Shown: in pieces, positions 46,958-51,575 of the stretch
How the letters are laid out: every line of letters begins with the position of its first letter
Position numbering within the stretch: the stretch's first letter is position 1
Assembly: GCA_002749285.1 (NCBI GenBank)
Contig: PDPR01000018.1
Coordinates: 1 to 51,575 of the forward strand
Direction of reading: 5' to 3'
From: Maribacter sp.
GTDB lineage: Bacteria > Bacteroidota > Bacteroidia > Flavobacteriales > Flavobacteriaceae
DNA: 51,575 nucleotides
Made by a program: the position numbers and the translations under genes
The notes under the pieces: model-generated
What the model saw: only the letters and a program-made list of their open reading frames with translations
Database searches by the model: none
What the model was told of the DNA's origin: nothing

Positions 46958-47980
46958 CTACTTGCTATGCTTGGCATAATCTTGCCATTTTGCAATACAA
47001 TTTTCCATATCGGCAGGCAAGCCCGAAGTGAATCGCATGTACTTGCCCGTTACGGGGTGTGCAAAACCAAGGGTTTTCGCATGTAAGGCCTGTCTTGGAA
47101 GGATTTTAAAAGCATTATAAACAAACTGCCTGTATTTGGTGAATGTAGTGCCTTTCAATATTTTATCCCCTCCGTAACGCCCATCATTGAAAAGCGTATG
47201 CCCTATATATTTCATATGCACACGTATTTGATGGGTACGGCCTGTTTCCAATTTACAGGATACTAGGGTAACATATCCCAATCGTTCCAATACCTTATAG
47301 TGGGTAACCGCTTCTTTCCCTTCTTCCCCTGAAGGAAACACCTGCATCTGTAAACGGTTTTTGGGATTTCTGGCAATATGCCCCTCAACAGTTCCCTCGT
47401 CATCAGCAACATTTCCCCAAACCAAGGCGATGTACTCCCGTTCAGAAGTCTTATCGAAAAACTGTTCCGCCAAATGTGTCATTGCGGCTTCGGTCTTGGC
47501 GACCACCAAAAGCCCTGAAGTATCCTTATCAATACGATGTACCAACCCTGGACGTTCATTTTCATTTGTTGGCAGGTCCTTTATATGGAACAACAAGGCA
47601 TTGATCAATGTACCTGAATAATTACCATGCCCTGGGTGTACGACCATACCCGCAGGTTTATTGACCACCAACAACGCCTCGTCCTCGTAGACAATATCCA
47701 AAGGAATGTCTTCAGGTATAAGCAATGATTCATGTGGGGGGTGTTCGAACAGCACCTTTACCTCATCATCTGCCTTGACCCTATAATTTTGCTTTACAAT
47801 TTTCCCGTTCACCCAAATATGGCCATCCCTTGCTGCCTGTTGGATCTTATTGCGTGTGGCGTTCTCGATGAAATTCATCAAGAACTTATCAACACGTAAT
47901 GGTTCTTGCCCTTTTGAAGCAACGAACTTATGGTGTTCATAAAGTTCTTCCCCGTTGGGTTCTTGTAGATGTGGGCCCAT
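46958..47980 (-). CDS. RluA family pseudouridine synthase
   Basis: The 340-residue enzyme has an N-terminal S4 domain ('RVDKFLMNFIENATRNKIQQ', about 29-48, and 'HIWVNGKIVKQNYRVK'), then the catalytic domain with 'GLVHRIDKDTSGLLVVAKT' (about 145-163) holding the catalytic Asp. 'ETGRTHQIRVHMKYIGH' is the C-terminal motif. It modifies uridines in 23S rRNA; RluD-like by size, but the exact target is not certain. It starts 3 bases after the PASTA gene stop, so the two are one operon. Confidence 0.93.
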   Translation of the reverse strand: MGPHLQEPNGEELYEHHKFVASKGQEPLRVDKFLMNFIENATRNKIQQAARDGHIWVNGKIVKQNYRVKADDEVKVLFEHPPHESLLIPEDIPLDIVYEDEALLVVNKPAGMVVHPGHGNYSGTLINALLFHIKDLPTNENERPGLVHRIDKDTSGLLVVAKTEAAMTHLAEQFFDKTSEREYIALVWGNVADDEGTVEGHIARNPKNRLQMQVFPSGEEGKEAVTHYKVLERLGYVTLVSCKLETGRTHQIRVHMKYIGHTLFNDGRYGGDKILKGTTFTKYRQFVYNAFKILPRQALHAKTLGFAHPVTGKYMRFTSGLPADMENCIAKWQDYAKHSK

Positions 47981-47983
47981 AGA

Positions 47984-48574
47984 TTATTCCGAATCGGCTT
48001 TGATTTGGGCACGTTCGGTTATACTACCGTTACCGCACACCAATTCTATTTTGGAGGTCTTGGGGAGTTTATCCCCAGGTTTGATATATTTGCCCTTATA
48101 CTTGATTTGGTAAACCATATCCTTTCCGAGTTCGTCTATATAGGTCACCCGCTGCACATCCAAACCGACCGCCTTGAGCATTGAGGAGGCATTGCGTTGG
48201 GTCACTTGGATGATATTCGGCACGGTCACCTTCTTATATCCTGATGGATTTACCGTAAAATATATCTTCCGGCCTTCCTTCACCTTGGTTCCCGCTTTTG
48301 GATCTTGCTCTATAATTGAAAACCTAGGGTAACTAGGGTTGTAATTGGCAGAATCCAAAACCTCATAACGCAGACTGGCCTTTTCAATGGTCGTTCGCAT
48401 ATCCATCACTGACATTTTTGAAAAATCGGGCACCTCAACAAATTCCCCATGATGGGTCGTACTGTTCAACCATTGTAAGGCCACAATGACCAATACGACC
48501 GAAACCACAATGGCCAAAACCAATTGTATTAAAAAAGTACGACTTCTTAAAAAGTTAAAAAAATGTCTCATCAC
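47984..48574 (-). CDS. PASTA domain membrane protein
   Basis: The 196-residue protein has an N-terminal transmembrane helix ('FLIQLVLAIVVSVVLVIVAL', about 14-33) and then two PASTA domains in the periplasm: 'VEVPDFSKMSVMDMRTTIEK' (about 45-64) and 'VTVPNIIQVTQRNASSMLKA' (about 115-134). PASTA domains bind peptidoglycan stem peptides, usually on PknB-type kinases or penicillin-binding proteins. No kinase domain is present here. Its neighbours are RluA and, divergently, ddl, which makes D-Ala-D-Ala. Confidence 0.88.
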   Translation of the reverse strand: MMRHFFNFLRSRTFLIQLVLAIVVSVVLVIVALQWLNSTTHHGEFVEVPDFSKMSVMDMRTTIEKASLRYEVLDSANYNPSYPRFSIIEQDPKAGTKVKEGRKIYFTVNPSGYKKVTVPNIIQVTQRNASSMLKAVGLDVQRVTYIDELGKDMVYQIKYKGKYIKPGDKLPKTSKIELVCGNGSITERAQIKADSE

Positions 48575-48774
48575 ATGTTATTAATCGCACAAATATAGGA
48601 AATGAGGTATAATTTTGAACGACGGCCCTCCCAAATATTGGTTAAAGGGCCTCCAATTCCTTAAACTTTGACCAAACCCCAAAAAAAAATGACAAGGTTC
48701 AGAAGAAAGCCATGGCTTTTTCTTTACTTTGGATCTGCAAAATTGCCCTACGCATAAACACAAAAAGATAAACC

Positions 48775-49758
48775 ATGAAGAAAAAAATCGCTATTATCAT
48801 GGGTGGTTATTCCAGTGAATATGGAATTTCGATCAAAAGCGGTAATGTTGTACACTCTTATCTGGACAAGACCCGATTCGATAGTTACCGAATACACATC
48901 TTAAAGGACAAATGGGTTTATGTGGACGAGGAAGGAAAGGAATCCAAGGTTGACAAACATGATTTCTCTATTAATGATAATGGACAAAAAATCACCTTTG
49001 ACTGTGTATTCAATGCCATTCATGGCACTCCCGGCGAGGATGGGTTAATGCAGGCTTATTTCGAATTGCTCAACATTCCGCAAACTTCATGTGACTACTA
49101 TCAAGCCGCCCTGACCTTCAGCAAAAGAGATCTCCTAAGTGTCTTAAAGCCATACGGGATAAAATCGGCACCTTCCTATTATTTGGATTTAGGGGATGCC
49201 ATCGACGTAAATGCCATTGTGGAAAAAGTCGGGCTACCTTGTTTTGTAAAGGCAAATAAGGCCGGGAGTAGTTTTGGAATCTCAAAGGTTTATGAAAAAA
49301 AGGCACTACAACCTGCCATTGAACTAGCCTACAAAGAAGACAATGAGATAATCATCGAAGCTTTTTTAGAGGGCACCGAAGTCTCTATAGGTGTCATCAA
49401 ATACAAGGGAGAGACAAAAGTCCTACCAATTACGGAGATTGTTACCGAGAATGATTTTTTTGATTATGAAGCGAAGTACGAAGGAAAATCACAAGAGATC
49501 ACCCCTGCAAGAATCAGTACGGAAAAAGCGGAAAAGGTTAGCGAAATCGCGAAACACGCCTATGAAACCCTAAAAATGAGAGGATTTTCACGAAGTGAGT
49601 TCATTTTTGTCGGCGATGAACCTTACATGCTGGAAATGAACACAACCCCAGGACTAACCGAGGAGAGCATACTACCACAGCAGGCGAAGATCGCCGGAAT
49701 ACCACTTACCGAACTATTTGGTAACGCCATTATGGAAGTTTTACCCAAAAACCCCTAA
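48775..49758 (+). CDS. ddl: D-alanine--D-alanine ligase
   Basis: The 327-residue ATP-grasp enzyme makes the D-Ala-D-Ala end of the peptidoglycan stem. It starts MKKKIAIIMGGYSSEYGISI. It has 'FNAIHGTPGEDGLMQAYFEL' (about 79-98), the ATP-binding 'PCFVKANKAGSSFGIS' (about 154-169) and 'MLEMNTTPGLTEESILPQ' (about 284-301) with the Mg ligands. Length is normal. coaD follows 9 bases later, and the PASTA gene is divergent. Confidence 0.96.
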   Translation: MKKKIAIIMGGYSSEYGISIKSGNVVHSYLDKTRFDSYRIHILKDKWVYVDEEGKESKVDKHDFSINDNGQKITFDCVFNAIHGTPGEDGLMQAYFELLNIPQTSCDYYQAALTFSKRDLLSVLKPYGIKSAPSYYLDLGDAIDVNAIVEKVGLPCFVKANKAGSSFGISKVYEKKALQPAIELAYKEDNEIIIEAFLEGTEVSIGVIKYKGETKVLPITEIVTENDFFDYEAKYEGKSQEITPARISTEKAEKVSEIAKHAYETLKMRGFSRSEFIFVGDEPYMLEMNTTPGLTEESILPQQAKIAGIPLTELFGNAIMEVLPKNP

Positions 49759-49767
49759 CTTTAGCTT

Positions 49768-50223
49768 ATGAGACGTGCTATTTTCCCCGGTTCTTTTGAC
49801 CCCCTTACATTAGGCCACCATGATATTATCACAAGAGGCATTACCCTTTTTGACGAACTTATCATCGCTGTTGGTATAAATGCGGACAAAAAGTATATGT
49901 TCTCCTTGGAACAAAGACTAAAATTCATTACTGGGGAATTCAAGAGTGAACCCAAGATAAAAGTGCTTACCTATGAAGGGCTTACTGTAGATTTTTGCAA
50001 GAAGGTAAATGCCGGGTTCATTTTACGAGGGCTTAGAAACCCTGGTGACTTTGAATTCGAAAAAGCTATTGCCCATACAAACCGTCAACTTTCAGATATA
50101 GAGACTGTCTTCTTACTTACTTCTTCCGGCAAGTCCTTCATCAGCTCATCAATAGTTAGGGATGTCATTCGAAATGGAGGTGATTACTCCATATTGGTGC
50201 CAGATACGGTAAGGCTCAAATAA
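49768..50223 (+). CDS. coaD: Phosphopantetheine adenylyltransferase
   Basis: The 151-residue enzyme carries out the fourth step of coenzyme A synthesis. The nucleotidyltransferase motif 'FPGSFDPLTLGHHDI' (6-20) holds the HIGH-like TLGHHD. 'GLRNPGDFEFEKAIAHTNRQ' (about 90-109) and 'SSSIVRDVIRNGGD' (about 128-141) are further hallmarks. Normal length. It is cotranscribed with ddl. Confidence 0.97.
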   Translation: MRRAIFPGSFDPLTLGHHDIITRGITLFDELIIAVGINADKKYMFSLEQRLKFITGEFKSEPKIKVLTYEGLTVDFCKKVNAGFILRGLRNPGDFEFEKAIAHTNRQLSDIETVFLLTSSGKSFISSSIVRDVIRNGGDYSILVPDTVRLK

Positions 50224-50411
50224 CCCGCCCCTATTCCCTTTTTAGTATTGGTTGGGCAAAACCGTGGAACATAGCCCCCCCTATGTCCATACGTCTTTCA
50301 TATTGACCTCATATCACCAGAATAGTATATCACCACTAGAATTGCCCCATTCACAACAAAGCTTGATCTCTTTCGGATAATACACCTTTATTTGCAGGAA
50401 ATTACATCGAC

Positions 50412-51494
50412 ATGATTAGGCAAACAAAGACGGACCTGAATAATTATTTGATAAAACAGCTGCCCAATGCAACTGTTTTCTTGAATAAAAAATTGGAGGT
50501 GGTATATGTTTCTGACAAATTTGCTGATGACTTCGAGTTCACAAGTAGTGCCATAATCGGTAAACGAATAGAAGTCCTTTTCCCCTCAATAGGCAAAGAA
50601 TGCCTAAACAAGCTAAGAACAAACCTTAAAGGGCTGGTCAACAAAACACAATTTGTGTATTTCACCAACAAGGACAATCAATACAAAAGACATGAATGGA
50701 CCAACACACCATGGTATGATGAAAATGAGAATATAATAGGGGTTATTATCCAAACCGAGGATATTACAAAAAAAGCCCTGGACAAATTGAAATTGGAAAA
50801 ACTAGAATCAATACTTAGCGGCAAATCGGAAATTGCCAAAATAGGTACCTGGGAATACAATATTGAAGAGAACAGTCTTCACTGGTGCGATATCACCAAA
50901 AAAATCCACGAGGTTCCCTTGGATTTCATCCCGAATATCGATAAAACCATCGACTTCTATAAAAATGGATTTAGCAAGAACACCATCGCAATGGCCCTCA
51001 ACAATGCCTTAAAAAACAAAACCCCATGGAATGAGAAACTCAAGATAATTACGGCAAAAGGTAGGGAGAAATGGGTCATTACATCTGGCAAACCTATTTT
51101 CCACAACGATAAAATGATCGGCCTATTGGGAACTTTACAGGATATCAATGACGATGTATTATCACAAAGAAAGATAGAGGAAAGCGAAAATTTGTTGAAA
51201 ACACTGATCGACAACCTTCCCATGAGTGTTTACATCAAAGACATCGAATCGCGTAAAATCTTGGTCAACAAAGCCGAATGCGACTTTGCCGGTGTAAGTG
51301 ACCCAAGTATGATATTGGGTAAGGACGATTTCCAAATCTATGATAAGAAAACCGCCCAAGGCTTTAGGGAGGAGGATCTGGAAGTCATAAAAACCTTAAA
51401 GCCTATCCTAGGTAAAGAAACGGTATGCAAGGCCAAAAATCGACCTCCCGCTTCAATTCTAGTTTATAAAATACCCTCATTAGTGGGCATTTAA
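50412..51494 (+). CDS. PAS domain protein without kinase domain (possible truncated sensor)
   Basis: The 360-residue protein has three PAS domains: about 10-115 ('LPNATVFLNKKLEVVYVSDK'), about 130-245 ('IAKIGTWEYNIEENSLHW') and about 255-360 ('LIDNLPMSVYIKDIESRKIL'). PAS domains sense ligands or redox and usually precede a histidine kinase. The third ends abruptly at 'SILVYKIPSLVGI', where 'GISRDIT' and then a kinase would be expected, but a TAA follows and the DNA beyond codes on the other strand. It may be a truncated kinase, or a stand-alone sensor that pairs with another protein. Its 3' end overlaps the minus-strand gene by 3-4 bases. Confidence 0.8.
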   Translation: MIRQTKTDLNNYLIKQLPNATVFLNKKLEVVYVSDKFADDFEFTSSAIIGKRIEVLFPSIGKECLNKLRTNLKGLVNKTQFVYFTNKDNQYKRHEWTNTPWYDENENIIGVIIQTEDITKKALDKLKLEKLESILSGKSEIAKIGTWEYNIEENSLHWCDITKKIHEVPLDFIPNIDKTIDFYKNGFSKNTIAMALNNALKNKTPWNEKLKIITAKGREKWVITSGKPIFHNDKMIGLLGTLQDINDDVLSQRKIEESENLLKTLIDNLPMSVYIKDIESRKILVNKAECDFAGVSDPSMILGKDDFQIYDKKTAQGFREEDLEVIKTLKPILGKETVCKAKNRPPASILVYKIPSLVGI

Positions 51495-51575
51495 AACCCA
51501 TTGATTTTCAGCTGTTTATCTTTTGGTTCTTTGATATCTTTGTAACCGTAATCCGTAAGTATCTCTTTTACAGGG
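51491..51575 (-). CDS. C-terminal end of an unidentified gene (runs off window)
   Basis: The minus strand is open from the window edge to TAA at 51493-51491, coding 'PVKEILTDYGYKDIKEPKDK' and then 'QLKINGF' (27 residues in all). The Lys/Asp-rich sequence without stops looks real but is too short to assign. It ends tail to tail with the PAS gene. Confidence 0.45.
   Translation of the reverse strand, partial: PVKEILTDYGYKDIKEPKDKQLKINGF

Noticed and set aside
48581..48763. 60-codon minus-strand frame between the PASTA gene and ddl
   Set aside because: Composition unlike the neighbours, no family features, and it occupies the divergent promoter region.
50266..50288. Small hairpin ACATAG-CCCCCC-CTATGT after coaD
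   Set aside because: No T-run and only six pairs; I cannot support a terminator or RNA gene from this alone.

Overview
The window is a chromosomal segment of a marine-type Flavobacteriaceae bacterium (Bacteroidota). The reasons are a type IX secretion (T9SS) gene set with a gliding-motility-type C-terminal domain, Bacteroidota -33/-7 promoters (TTTG or TTG, 18-19 bp, TAnnTTTG), the near absence of Shine-Dalgarno sequences, and flavobacterial gene order. I see no phage, insertion sequence, CRISPR array or rRNA gene. Most of the window is conserved core genome; the interesting signals are mainly regulatory.

Region 1 (1-7352, minus strand) is surface and secretion. It holds the 5' part of a repetitive secreted protein, a 1 kb stretch without intact genes, and an operon of a Ca-binding T9SS type B protein, a PorP/SprF protein and an OmpA-family protein. 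prfC (plus strand) follows.

Region 2 (9398-24761, minus strand) is the gene-expression superoperon. In transcription order it is rpsU, xerC, hpf, tRNA-Thr(UGU), tRNA-Tyr, tRNA-Gly, tRNA-Thr(GGU), tuf, tRNA-Trp, secE, nusG, rplK, rplA, rplJ, rplL, rpoB, rpoC and a DUF3467 gene. rpsU has a perfect Shine-Dalgarno sequence, a hairpin lies between tuf and tRNA-Trp, and an attenuator-like hairpin separates rplL from rpoB.

Region 3 (24831-31522, minus strand) carries an acyl-CoA dehydrogenase, a helix-hairpin-helix protein, an Na+/alanine-type symporter, a K+ channel with an RCK domain, a PspC protein, a DUF2851 protein and a rhodanese. A divergent marR-yceI pair (plus) follows, with a perfect palindrome over its promoter.

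Region 4 (32830-41217, plus strand) is a complete tryptophan operon, trpE-G-D-C-F-B-A. Ahead of it is a previously unannotated 18-residue leader peptide with three consecutive Trp codons, a terminator, and a candidate antiterminator pairing. A small membrane protein and an M20 peptidase follow trpA.

Region 5 (41342-51575) is mixed. It has a TPR membrane protein, ppc, a uracil-DNA-glycosylase-superfamily protein, a small lipoprotein, yaaA, an RluA-type pseudouridine synthase and a PASTA protein (all minus). Divergent from these are ddl, coaD and a PAS-only protein that lacks a kinase domain. The last bases hold the C-terminus of an unidentified minus-strand gene.
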